Origin: Ptychodera flava
Lineage: Eukaryota; Hemichordata; Enteropneusta; Ptychoderidae
Direction: 5' to 3'
Assembly (NCBI RefSeq): GCF_041260155.1
Contig: NC_091929.1
Span: forward strand, 25,668,080-25,732,079
Length of the DNA stretch: 64,000 nucleotides
Shown here: piece after piece, positions 49,311 through 60,996 of the stretch
Layout: each line of letters begins with the position of its first letter
How positions within the stretch are numbered: the first letter of the stretch is position 1
Program-made: the position numbers and the translations under genes
The notes under the pieces: generated by a model
Database searches by the model: none
The model's input: only the letters and a program-made list of their open reading frames with translations
What the model was told of the DNA's origin: nothing

Positions 49311-50825
49311 TGCCCTTACGAAAATAGTCTGTAGATATTCTATTGATCTCTGATATTCTATAGAAATTCTGTATATTTTATGGAAATCTGATGGAAATAT
49401 GCTTCCATTGAAATTCAATTGAAAATTTTCAATACAATTCTGTAGAAAATTTAAATTTTATAGAATTTAATGTGTATAGAAACTTTAAATTCTATTGAAG
49501 TTTGCTGATAATTTTCTGTAGAAAATCTGCAGAAATTAAACTATTTTTTATGGAATGTTTCAGTTCCATAGCTTTTGTGGAAATTTTTTTTCTGTTTTTT
49601 TTTTCCCACAGTTTACACTGTTTCAGACTTAAGTTCATGTTTTTGCATGTTGGCATGAGCTTTGATAAGAACTGAGTGACATATATATAGCTGGTTTCAA
49701 TATGGAAAAGGTAGTGACATATACCTATGGAGAGTTCTAAGCACATTCTCGTGTACCCTTTAATTCTGAAAAGTTATTTTCATTTACACACACGTGCCAG
49801 GAAAATGTATACAGTTTCAATTGTACCATTCCTTTTGTACATTTCATGACTGTACACAGACCAACCTGACTCTCTTTGTTAGATCCTAGGTCAAGTGAGC
49901 TGACCTGTGCCTGTGCTTTGTTATGCAAATAGTTTCCTGCCTTTACAATGGGCTGATTACATAATAGTGTAGCCACGCATTATTCATTTGAACTTGAGGC
50001 AGTCCACACTGCATATGGCTCTTATGAAAAGTACTAAAGTTCAACTCCAAATTCCATGGAAAATTAGGATCCAAGGTCCATTAGCAAGATTCTAACAGTG
50101 TTATGGAGAAGAGAGCTCACTAATATGTCACAACTGTAAGGATCCACATTGCAGCATCAACTGAAAATTACGTGAGTTAAGATACACAACACTTTAATTA
50201 TGCACTTGGCTGAGTTGACAACTCAAAACTGCTAGACTGGAGAGGTAGGCCTTGCATTCATATGTGTTGGTTGCTTTATATTTTGTAGTCCCTGTATGTT
50301 TCATCAAGTTTCGAACGATTGTTAATCATAATTCTTTTAGAAATAAACTACATGTTTATGATTTACTTGCTGCCTGATTTTTGTGAGTTTTGCAGTCATT
50401 CATTGCATTTGTATCTATGGCAATATCATAAGGTGGTGCTCCTTACTTATAAAAGTTTAACACATATTGTTGTCATACTTTCTAAGAGATTGAACTCGTA
50501 TAAACTTCTGTAAAAGAGTGCAGAAATTAAATATAGTTCTACAGAAATTCTACATAAAAATTCTGTAGAATGTGGTATAAATTCAATATAGTGCTACAGA
50601 TATTCTGTAGAACGTGTATCGAATTTCCATAGAAATTCTGTAAATTCTACAGAAATGATACAGAAATTCTGTTGAATTTCTACAGAAAAAGGGGGCCAAA
50701 ACTCCATTAAACTCCGTTAATTTCCATAAAGGTTCAGTAGAATTTCTGTAGAAATTCTGTATCACTTTAATTGAATTTTGTCATCAATTTCAATAGAATT
50801 TCTACAGAAAATTTTCATGAGGGTG
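49311..50825. mobile_element. 1.5-kb element rich in TCTGTAGAAATTC words
   Basis: The element spans 49313-50823. The tips are CCCTTACGAAAAT on the left and CCCTCATGAAAAT read inward on the right, flanked by a TG duplication (49311-49312, 50824-50825). The first 270 bp and last 310 bp are packed with TTCTGTAGAAATTC-like words in both orientations. No ORF of note. It sits in the gap between the two convergent genes of the host transposon. Confidence 0.75.
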
Positions 50826-51156
50826 AGGACATTGCAGAGCTTACTTAAGCAAAAATTCATCAAGTTTACAACATTTGTGTTTTGCTTCAGCAACAGCTTT
50901 CATTGTATTGCTTTGCTATGTAGTAGTAAAACAATGTGTCCCTATTTGTAAATAAATCAATGTAAATAACATTGCTGTTTGTATATGTCAACATGGTATC
51001 AATTTCAATTATACATGTGAATGAACTTGTGTTGTCACTCTCTACACAGACAACGTCTACAAGCATTACAGACTGAACTTGCACAACTCTAACTCAACTG
51101 CAAGTTACTGTATCATGAAATGACCAATTCTATGCATACATTTAGTGTTCCAGTGT

Positions 51157-54100
51157 TTATACATTATGATTGTAATGTTTTGAGGAAAACTTTCTCAAAC
51201 TGTTTTTCATCCATTGCTTGAACGCTGCCATGTCCAACTTTCCAAGGATATTTGCTGGTATTTTCTCAAAAGCTCTGTGCTTACGCCCTGGTTTGTCTTC
51301 AACAACTCTGCAACTCTGAAATGTTGAACCAATGCTTGTACATCTTCGTCTGTGTTTGCACTGGTATGCTTCCCTGATGGTCTTCGTACCTGTGTCTGTC
51401 TGTTGTAGTTTGCTGTTATGGCTTCGGTAATGTTAAGGCTACGCGACACCTTATCAACCATTCTTTGTGTGATTTCCCCTCTGTAGCTGTTGACATCACC
51501 AGGCGAAAGTGAACATGGTCAACCAGGAATTAACATGTTAGTTCATGGTCATATGACCATGGTGTACCATGTTAATTCATGGTCAACCATTGACGACCAT
51601 GTTTGTTAAATGGCACAAATTACTATGGTCTACCATCGTCAACCATTGCCAAAAAACCATGGTCAGCCATGGCTATATGACCGCGGTCAACGATAGACGA
51701 CCATGTTTGTTAAATGGCACAAATTACTATGGTCTAACATGGTCAAACATGGCCAAAACTCATGGTCAATCATGATCAACCACAGCCACCACCGTGGTCA
51801 ATGACAGGTGACCATGGTTTTTAAGAGTGTTATGAACTTTGCACCAAGTTTGGGCAATAGTAAAAAATATATATTTGCACAGAGAAGTAGAAGTTAAATT
51901 GTGTTTGTTTGTGTGGAGTGTGCATGAAGATTGGGGGCGGGGTTCATATGAAAGGCATGGTAACTGCTGGCTAAACAACAGCATACACACTACCTGTAAT
52001 ATTTCACGGTATTCAGATTATTGTAAATCCTGACATTGTCTTTTCCACAGCAATTCTGACAGTCAGCATGTGGTACATGACATCATTGTGCTGCTTCTTC
52101 CCCTGTATTGTATACAAATGATAGTTTTCTAAGTGACATATAAATGTACCCAGTACCCAGTAACTCTTTTGATACGTTTACCTTGTGAGCAGCAGATTCT
52201 AAAATTCACCTTAGAGTCATGTATACAGATGCCAGAAGGTCTGAACAGCCATGAAAAAGTTGAGAGGATATACTTCCAACACGTCTTCATTCCAGTGGAC
52301 ACATTCAATCACACTTGACTGTAAAAGAAAAACCTCAGGCAATAAATGTTTCATTAAAAAAACAATATATTACTGTACAATAAAACAAATATCTCTTCTA
52401 TTATGAACATACAATAATTGTAGTTTCAACATGAAATGAGCTGTTAAATATATGTTTTCATTGTAAATATTAGTTAGATACAAAATAAAAACGTTTGTAC
52501 TTTGATCTATTATACTGGATACTGAATGAAAATATTAATGTTAGTAGAAAACATATCTATATATGTTGGAAGAATAACCAACATTTTAGGAAATGAATTA
52601 TACATGAAAGTCTGTTGATAAATTCTGTCTGTTTAAAAATGCTTTGACAGATTATACAGATACGTCATCACAAAGTGAAACATCACAAATTTTAACGAGT
52701 ACATGTAACTGTTTATAAAAATATATCAATATTGAATTTAGTGTTAGTCGAATAATGATTATAAATTCTTGGTACTTTTGTTGATATCGTTTTTGGATTA
52801 CACGTACTAAGTGCAATCTGATAATGGAATATACAAAAAATGCAAAATCTGTCCTTTGAAAGACCTGGAACGGTAAGATCAACAATTAAAACGTGTATCA
52901 AATGGAAACTGATCAATTAAAAAATCTTATGTTAAATTCACATATATATATATATAAATTTAACTATGAAAAACGTATTCAAAAACTTTGCAATTTTTGC
53001 TACATGTATTTGTTGACAAATAAATTTCACTTTATATATTTCAAAATGCCTTTCCTGAAAATGAAGTGTACATGAAAACATGAGAACTTTGATTTGATGT
53101 TTTATCATTAGATGTTGAGTTTCAGCCAAAATAAACAAGGCATCATGGTAAAACAATGTTCAATTGCTACATGTAAAAATCAGGATCAGGTCTGTGGTGT
53201 CCTTTACATGGTAAGAGCTGATGAACAGTAAAACTTGCACAAGAAATGAATCACAGTACAAACCATGCCACCACCCGCACTACTTGGAAAGAGAGTAGTT
53301 GTATCAAGTCCGAAAACATTTCTTCCATCATTAAGACATCGAATGATCGTCACCTGAGACGAGAATAAAACTGTATCATGTCCGATTTATACTATGTTAT
53401 TCCTATGCACTGCATGCAGTAGAGTTGCTACCATAAGTACCATACCAATCCATAATCGATATGAACAGAGATCACTTCTTGTCGCCATATGTTCTCAACT
53501 TCTCAAAGAACAGTGGTTGGTTTGAAATAGTCCCCTAAGGTGTGGAAAGTGTCGAAGTAGCAAACTCTCAGTTGAAACGTCACGAAAAGGCTGGAAAATT
53601 CAACATGTCCACGGCCGGCCATACACTGTAAATAACGGACATCCACTGATCGAAGTTTAACTTACATAAACTCTAAGTCTCTAACGCAGGCAACGTCCTT
53701 CAATTATTACAGTTGTTCTCCTAATTCTCTTCTGTGTTCCCTTCATCATCGACTGAGAGAAGTAATCGACGATTTCTCCCAAAAACCGTGGCTTAATGGA
53801 GTGAATGATTATCCAGACTCACATATTCCAACACTGGAATTCAAAATGGCAACCTTGGCAAAATTGGCCAATCAGAAGTCTTGTTTTACAACACGTGATG
53901 TTGTAAGGTCAAAGTTCGAATACATGATGATCTGTTTGACCTGTGACCTCCTGGCTGCTGCCGCTGCCTTTTCAAACATTAGTTTTGCGAGAATGGGAGA
54001 GTATATTACTTTTATGCCAACTTTTATACACTATAAATCAGTCAGTGTACCTCTATGGCCTTCCGACATGTATGATTATGCAAGTAACTATCGTGAGTAG

Positions 54101-57100
54101 TCAGATTTTAAGCCAATTACCTTTCTAAATGTGTTTGCATGTATCAACGTAGGACAGTAACACTTTCTGATCGACACATGACTGAGGCAATGGCCTTATT
54201 TAGTGCTCGGTGCTACACGGCAACACAGAAAAACCTTGAACAGGGCCCATGGGCTAATTTGCAGCTATTCAGTGGTATGACTTGTAAACCAAACAAAAAA
54301 ATTGTAGTTTCTTTTCCTGAAATTCGTCACAGCTTTTTTGAAACTTATCATTTAAAAACATTAATGTCCAGAGAAATAACCTTCATGCATTGATGTTTTT
54401 CAGTACATTTATTTCATATTCCAAGGTAATGGTTTGATAAATTTGTGCATTCCACAAATTGACCTATCTAATTTTTTTTTCAAAAAATAGTATTTCTCAA
54501 ATCATTAATCCTTTGACTTTTCTTTTTCTTAAGGATTATGTGGTATTTACAGTACATACCACCTATAACTTACTTCGATTTTGTTTATTTATTGAGTGAT
54601 TATGATATTTGGTATCCTGTTGTCTTCATCGTTGGACACGTGTTAAATTCTGCCTGAAAATATTCTTTATGATTTGTTGAAGAGAATTTTGCAATATTAC
54701 AATTTAACCAAAATAAAAATTTAAAACATGGTCATCAAGAAAATTTGTCATTCTAGGACGATGGTCGCATTGATAACGATGGTCAGAAATATAATCAGTC
54801 ATCAAATAACATGGTTGACCATGGTTGCCGACAATCATGAACAGATCAGCGATGATAGACCGTGGTCAACTGTGATAGACCAAGGTATTTGACTGCTTAC
54901 TGTGGTCTCATATCATAGCCAACCAAGGTAGTTCATGGTCAAACATCAAAAACCATCAAATACCCTGTTGATCATGGTACATCACAGTTGACATTTCACC
55001 GGGGCAGTCTTGAATGCCTTGTTGTCGTGTTCGATGTCCAAGTCCATTGGATGGTTTGTGTACTCCTTTCCTGCCAGTTGACACTTCTGTTCCATGTCAG
55101 TTGGTATGCTTTCCGTGGTGTAAGAAGGCAACTGACTTGTGCCAGCTACTCGAGTATTGCATACGCATATTTTGGACAGTTGGAAACCTTGAAGTATAAA
55201 TAAAAGAATTTGTACAGCCTGATGATTCTACCACCGTCCCCCATATGTATAGCGTTATTGTGGTCACGTCTCAGGAGACACAGCATCAGTGCATGGCGGG
55301 GGTAGTTAAGAACTCCATCATCTTCATTGTCATCTCTCCCAGCATCTGGTTCAGTGTACTCAGCGTGTTTAACCTCATGGTTCTTTAGGTTACCATTGCG
55401 TGCAAATTCTCTCTCACAGTACCTGCACTTGTATTTTCTTCCATCAGGTTGCAATTGTGGAATATCACTGATCACATAGGCCTTTACAAATTTCTTTGCT
55501 TCCGATAGGATATATTCCTTCTTATCATCAATGGAATCATGGTTACCTGTGAGGTCAAATAAAACATGACAAACTGTCAATGAAGGACAAAATTGGTGTG
55601 TACATACAATCATTAAAAGATAAACTGGCCAGACATATTTTGGGGCCTGTGTGTGTTTTGTTTGCAACACTGGAAACACAGGAAATTAAATTTTTCTGCA
55701 AGTTCTCCCCTTTCCCTAGTTTTTTTTTTAATAGCACCCTTCCCGGAGCCACAGTTGTTTGATCAGCTAGCTTGTTTATTGTGTTGTATACTATTTTGTA
55801 AGTTATGCCATACAATGCTCTTAACTGAGAGTTGTCCCGCAGTAAAGGTCATTGTCTGGTTTTTTTTGTATTTGTGTTTGTGTGTGTGTGTGTTGGGAAT
55901 AAATCAGTCTGTCATAAAACCATGTTTCTTTACCTTCAAATACATTATGTGTTGGTGTATCTTCGACATCACTCATATTGAAGTGCTTCAGAGCCCCAGT
56001 GACAAGGTGACCATCTTTGAATTTATCAAGTAGCTCTGATGATGCATAGAAATTTTTTGCCGGATCACTGTACATTCCGTTAGTTGATTGCATTCTGGGC
56101 TGCATGCAAAGTATCTATATCCCAACATGATGCTGTTGAGTAAGGTGGAGCCAAATCACCTGGAATGCAAAGAAGATAGAATGTATATAATTTACCAGAA
56201 ATACAAAGCAGCTAGAACCATTACCAAAAGTGGGTAAAATCTCTAGCTATTTACCCACCATGTCTTTCAGTCGAGCTGCTGTAGCCAGAAACTACTGAGT
56301 CACCAATGTAGGACTTCAAGTATTTTACACAAAATCAGATTCCAATAACCATAATGACCAACTTGACTTGCAGTGTTTCGTAAAGCGATGGTTGTTCTAC
56401 TCCTTGTAAAGTGCATGGTTTTTTTTTTTTTTACAATCGATTTTCAACTGACCATGAAACTGACTTGATAACTCAAAGTTTAAACCATTTTACAATTTAT
56501 GTTAATTTATGTTGTGCAATGAAGATGGTGTACCTTTTGCCACTCAGCCTGAACATGGAAATCCTCCACCTTAGGGATCAGTCCCTCTATTCTGCTACTT
56601 GGAGTTCTGCCATCTCTCTTTGATGACTGTGCTTCTTTATGGCGCTCGAAAGTCAGATAGTCACCACCACTAAGGACTTTCACTGGTTGTTCATCTGTGT
56701 CAACACTGTGACCAGGCACATAAGCATGAAGATACTCAACGATGTCAATCATATATTCTCAATATTGCTCATTTTATCCAAAACTCCCAGATAAACCTTT
56801 AAACAATAAACAAAAGTTGTAATAATTATGAGACAAATACAACCTATGCAATTATCAGCAGATGGGGTGAACATTTGTTTTCAGGACACCTTAAATCATT
56901 CTTGTCAATACCAGAAACCTTTAAGTTTTGTACTAATACAGATCTAGTCAATTTGTGTATGTCTTTGTATTTGTATATTTCTAATATAAAACATAATACT
57001 TTACTTTTACATGCATAATGAAGTGGGATCATTCCAGCTCCTGGAACATTTATTGTCATGACAAATAAATGTCACAATAATTTCACTTAAGTTAATTATA

Positions 57101-59541
57101 TTTTTAATTTCCAATTACATTGCATAAACTCATACCTTCTCTGTCTTCTTCTTCATGCTCTCCATATTTTCATGATGCATTGTTTGGTCTACATGGATAC
57201 CATAATCTGCAATTGAAGGGATATACTTGGACCATGTCCAAGTAACAAGTAAGGCCATCTCTTCAATGAGCGTAGACTGATCCTCTTCACTTGGCAGAAA
57301 CTGCTTCAGTGGGACAGCCAACGGATTTGCCTGGGGCTTATCATCTGGCAGATGATGACCTGCAACCCTGTTTTTATAGGCAACTAGGTGGTAGAGATGG
57401 TGATCTTTGTTTTGATTGGACTGTGTTATCTGTCTGACATGATGTCTGATATCAACATTGTCCCCAGTGAAAGAGTATCCAGGGTGCATCTGTTGTCGCA
57501 CTTGTTTCAGCTCTTCCTCTAGGGCTGAATACTGTAGAACTGTGTCCGGTGTAGTGTGGTTATTAGTCAAATCTTCATCTGCATGTATCTGTTGTAATTG
57601 GCATTCTACCTCTCTTTCTCTCCTTGACCAATGTTCCACCTCGTTCTTCCAAAATATTCAAGCATGGAACTGGTACATCCATATCCAACGCAAACATACT
57701 GTGCAGCCAGCTGTTCAATTGCCACCTTCTTGAGCCCACCCTTCTTCATCATTACGGAATTCAGCCTCCTTACAGTGTTGAGATCATCATTATAAATGGA
57801 AATCACGTGTGCTGCAGCAGACATTACCTTAGGAACAAGGCTTTCCCCTTTCTTAAGTTTGTTTCTGTTCTGACTTGGATTCTTGGTAGCAGCTTCGAGG
57901 ATCATAAGGAATAGCGGAGTACGATCTTGTAATTCTTTGAGGAGATTCGCCCAGCTAAAGTCACGCAAACTGTCAACACCTGCAGTACATGAAGCAAAAC
58001 ATCAACACAGAAAATAATCTATTTTGTTAAAACATGTCAACACGAAAAATACCTCTTTTGTTGTGAAAAATAATTCATTTTTCCTTTTTAACATTTACGC
58101 CGGCAGTGAATTAAACACTGATGTATTTATTACTTTTGTGACAGACATATCTTTTGAAAATTATCAACTAAAATGTCACTCTTGCAGTCGATCAAAAAAT
58201 ACACTACCTACAGCACAAGAAAGCAATTATATTTCAAACCTTAGACAATCTTCCATTACATAGGAATTCTATACTGATCTTCAGTTTGAATACCCCTCTG
58301 CTAAAAAGCAGAAAGTAACATAGTACAAAGCATAGACAGTAGAGTTTCTCTACTGTCTATGTACAAAGCTAGTTCTTTAGTAGTTGTTGAAAAAATCCGT
58401 TGTCACTTTAGCGTAATTGTTTATCTAGTGCATTTAGGCAAATAAGACAGAGTAAACATAACTATTTACTGACAGCATTAGTCAAATAAGACAGAGTAAA
58501 CAGCAATTTTATTACCTGCATATCTCAACAATGATGGGTTCGTCAAAGAACACAGGCCTGCCAATTCTGAATTGATTTTGCAGCACAGTTGTTTCATTAT
58601 GGCATCAGTCAGCTGACAACCACTGAGTAGGTCTTTTGCAGCATTTTCAGCTGAAGTTGTCACCATTTTCTTTACAAGGTTTTTGATGTTATGTTGTGGC
58701 TTGTATGTTCTGGTTCCCGAGGTGGCATACTTAATCATTACCTGCGAATTAAAATGATGGAGAACGTATTTATAATATTATCAGCAACAATGCTTTCATG
58801 AAGATTTACGGGACATAACTTTTAGTTCTGTTTCTTGTTGTACAATTTCTCTGTGAAGTTCGCCGTCTTTTATTTTTGTCAGTGGTTTTTCTGCTTTGAG
58901 TTGCATCCCATCATCGTACCTTTCATTCGCCACAATGACGCAACGAGGTAATGAAAGGGAAACATACACAAACTGTTTGAACGAAAATAACACTAAGAAC
59001 ACCGGCAAAATAAACGACTGTTGGCACGTGAACAAGTAAGGGTACCTTCCCGAAATGACAACAATAGACACACGAAACTCACCAGGACATCGCCATCGAC
59101 CATATCAACTGTCTCACACCCCGTCGATGGCGTCTGCAAGTCTGCGCTGTACTTAGTGTTAGTAGCGTCGAATAGGACCCTTTTGCTGGGCCTTTGGTTT
59201 TCGCAGGGAACTAGCCGCTTGACAACTTCTTCTTTGGTCCCGATAGTTGATCGTGTTGATTTGAACTGCTGTCGGAACTGCTGGAGGTGTTTCAGCAGAG
59301 TCGATGCCCGATTGCTGCACGATCTGCAACTCACATGAGTGTGCAGAAAGGGGTCGAGACTTGCACCGACGGCAAACTCTATTTCTTCACAGGACGGTGT
59401 CTTTTTTCCATCCTTGAATAACCGGCGACGATTTTCGCATTTTGCAACATGGGCCCCACAAACAACACAGATATTTTCACGCGTTTTCGGTGATACAACA
59501 GAGGTCGTGCTGACTTTTGTGGGAGTGATCGCACTCGACAT
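51157..59541 (-). pseudogene. DUF6589-type transposase of the 17.3-kb transposon, disrupted
   Basis: Exon 59083-59541 starts MSSAITPTKVSTTSVVSPK. It carries a Cys-rich finger (ICVVCGAHVAKC and HVSCRSCSNRAS). Further exons are 58516-58741, 57136-57979, 56534-56757, 55934-56159 and 55007-55546, continuing beyond a 3.5-kb insertion at 51157-51496. DUF6589-like landmarks in order are SLRDFSWANLLKELQDRTPL; SFTGDNVDIRHHVRQITQ; MIDIVEYLHAYVPG with LSGGDYLTFERHKEAQ; a C2H2 finger (CRYCEREFARNGNLKNHEVK..H); and LNYPRHALMLCLLRRDHNNA, IHMGDGGRIIRLYKFFYL, KYAYAILE, AYQLTWNRSVN and HPMDLDIEHDN. The Asp of GDN, Asp of GGD and Glu of DLDIEH are my candidates for an RNase H-fold D, D, E triad (inference). 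Frame defects lie near 57640, near the ILE of KYAYAILE, after WNRSVN and near 51280. An extra exon near 58800-58930 is possible. Confidence 0.8.
51497..55006. mobile_element. 3.5-kb GACCATGG-word transposon, copy 2, inserted in the transposase gene
   Basis: The element spans 51499-55004, in the same orientation as copy 1, with a CA duplication (51497-51498, 55005-55006). Removing it with one CA makes the minus-strand frame continuous (AAG ACT GAT GTC AAC, reading FKTDVNSYRGEI). The interior matches copy 1 closely, with scattered small indels, so the two copies are recent relatives. Confidence 0.85.
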
Positions 59542-59683
59542 TTTGTCAACAACGCCATGTGAGTTTTATGCACGTCTCGTTTGGGTCAATTGGTAACTCC
59601 TCCCAATATGTAAAATTTAGTGATGTCATCTTATGAATAATATATGAGCAAAGAAAACGTCATCTCATGAATAATTTATAGCA

Positions 59684-59709
59684 ACGCAAACCCTGCAAGA
59701 GTCCAAGTC
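59684..59709. repeat. Inner inverted repeat, right side
   Basis: TGCAAGAGTCCAAGTCTGTG then ATTCCGG, the mirror partner of 42743-42769. It lies 167 bp inside the right end, against about 172 bp on the left. Confidence 0.75.
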
Positions 59710-59740
59710 TGTGATTCCGGGTGAAACTCAGCTGTATAGC

Positions 59741-59847
59741 GTTCACTCCACTCATCGCGTTCACCCCACTCATCGCGTCCACTCACGCGCGCGCGCGTTT
59801 CACATGAAAGCAGAATACAAATCATTGCGTTCACTCCACTCAAACAT
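59741..59847. repeat. Subterminal repeats GCGTTCACTCCACTCATC
   Basis: At least four variants of CGTTCACTCCACTCA lie between the inner and outer right repeats, with a (CG)n-like CGCGCGCGCG run between them. No equivalent array is seen on the left. They could be transposase binding sites (inference). Confidence 0.6.
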
Positions 59848-59851
59848 TCAC

Positions 59852-59876
59852 AAATCACAGACTTGAACCAAGTCTA
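59852..59876 (-). repeat. Right terminal inverted repeat of the 17.3-kb transposon
   Basis: Read inward on the minus strand it is TAGACTTGGTTCAAGTC followed by TGTGATTT. It matches the left end over about 22 of 25 bases, with the same palindromic tip at 59860-59874. Confidence 0.9.
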
Positions 59877-59885
59877 AAACGTTGT

Positions 59886-60145
59886 CAGTCTACAGATGAT
59901 GGCCTAAATTTAGTAAACGCTGCATAAGATCAAACACTCCTTGCCTATAGCTTGCTTCGCACGGTTTTAGGTTCTCTTTGCCTGAAACATAAACAAATAC
60001 AAAATTTTTAGATGTTTTAAAATGTTATGTACTTTGTGTGAATAAGTTTCAGTACGATAATCCAAGTACAAAGCCATGCCTTTTTCATGGTGGCATATTC
60101 TATGAATAAGAACAAAACTTGATATGGACTAAGGAATTACTATTA

Positions 60146-60191
<46 letters not shown>

Positions 60192-60735
60192 GGTAGTGCA
60201 AACATGTTGCAGTTACATATTTCAAATACTAAAATATAACAGTATGTAATACACTCTTTATGGAAATCTGCAAGGTATTAGCACCAGTTTGTTTCAATAA
60301 AATTTATACCACAAAGAATAACTTTGTACAATGCTTACACACACTATCTGTATCCTCCTTACATTTGAACAAGTAGCTAAATAATTCACCTTTGGCATTA
60401 GTATCCATGAATAAAAAACATTCAAATTAAATTAGATTATGAGGGATATTTATATAAAACTATAATAATACAAAAGACAGACGGTCAGTTTCGCCTGCAA
60501 TAGGCCTACACATCTACAGTCAGTAGGACACCTACAGTAAACCTAAAAATGCCCTAAATGTCCTATCTTTCATCTGTCAACGTCTGTCTTATCATCTCTG
60601 TTGTTGCTCTGTCATTTCCTGGTTGTTTTGAGGTTTGTCATGTTTACTAATAAACATCGAGCTATGCCAAGTGTCATCATCGATACATACATCTAACTGT
60701 ACATTGCAAGTTGTCAATTATAAAGAGGAACTAGC
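59886..60735. other. Repeat-bearing stretch without a gene
   Basis: Contains a (CT)n run at 60148-60189 and otherwise AT-rich sequence. No coding signal supported. Confidence 0.5.
60148..60189. repeat. (CT)n microsatellite
   Basis: About 42 bp of uninterrupted CT dinucleotides. Confidence 0.97.
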
Positions 60736-60739
60736 CTAC

Positions 60740-60855
60740 CTTTTCTTACTCTGCGCTGCCGTGGGGCTGGATCACTTTGAAGGCACGGGTCGGACTTCCA
60801 GTTGCTCAACTGGTGGCTGAATTTCTTCACCGTTGGTGTGGTCGTAGGCCGCCAT
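60740..60855 (-). CDS. Candidate first exon, broken or non-coding
   Basis: On the minus strand ATGGCGGCC opens MAAYDHTNGEEIQPPVEQLE, followed by VRPVPSK and a stop. The sequence then goes on coding-like to a GAAAAG/GTAGGC donor (60739). CG content is raised. It may be a first exon whose true frame differs, or a decayed one. Confidence 0.3.
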
Positions 60856-60915
60856 TTTGATCTACTGCGATGTCCCGTTGGTCTTATGTGCGATCTGCAC
60901 TTTCTGAGCTGCTTT

Positions 60916-60996
60916 CTACTTGGCTTCGGTCAAAACAATCCCCCAAAACACCCCCGTCTTATAACGGATCAAAGCGTAGCTGTCGTCGGCCGCCAT
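60916..60996 (-). CDS. Short ORF starting MAADDSYALIRYKTG
   Basis: The minus-strand ATG at 60996 opens a 26-residue frame, MAADDSYALIRYKTG then WGIVLTEAK. Its wording recalls the N-terminal module of the gene at 11.4-12.4 kb (KWVVVQYTEDG). The region is CG-richer and could be a promoter/first exon. It ends in a stop and not in a donor. Confidence 0.25.
   Translation of the reverse strand: MAADDSYALIRYKTGVFWGIVLTEAK

Larger units (their letters stand above)
42562..59885. mobile_element. 17.3-kb DNA transposon with RecQ-like helicase and DUF6589-type transposase
   Basis: The element spans 42571-59876, flanked by a perfect 9-bp duplication AAACGTTGT (42562-42570, 59877-59885). The terminal repeats begin TAGACTTGGTTCAAGTC and extend to about GTGA. 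Inner inverted copies lie about 170 bp in from each end. Two convergent genes fill it: the helicase (+, 42960-49204) and the transposase-like gene (-, 51157-59541). Three secondary insertions (44918-48452, 49313-50823, 51499-55004) and their 2-bp duplications account for about 8.56 kb, leaving about 8.75 kb. Both genes also carry small frame defects, so this copy is dead. The nearest described group I can recall is AcademH (Academ elements with an SF2 helicase). That placement, and whether AcademH uses 9-bp target duplications, could not be verified here. Confidence 0.9.

Noticed and set aside
59021-59596. Plus-strand ORFs over 59.0-59.6 kb
   Set aside because: Shadows of the first exon of the minus-strand transposase, which has Cys-finger motifs and a clean GTGAGT donor.
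42571-59876. Reading the 17.3-kb element as a Polinton or Helitron because it is large and carries a helicase
   Set aside because: The helicase is a RecQ-like SF2 type, not the SF1 Helitron type. There are inverted ends with a 9-bp duplication, and no polymerase B, capsid or Rep domain is seen.
42571-59876. Firm assignment to Academ/AcademH
   Set aside because: The gene content fits what I recall, but I could not confirm that DUF6589 equals the Academ transposase or that the group makes 9-bp duplications. Kept as an inference only.
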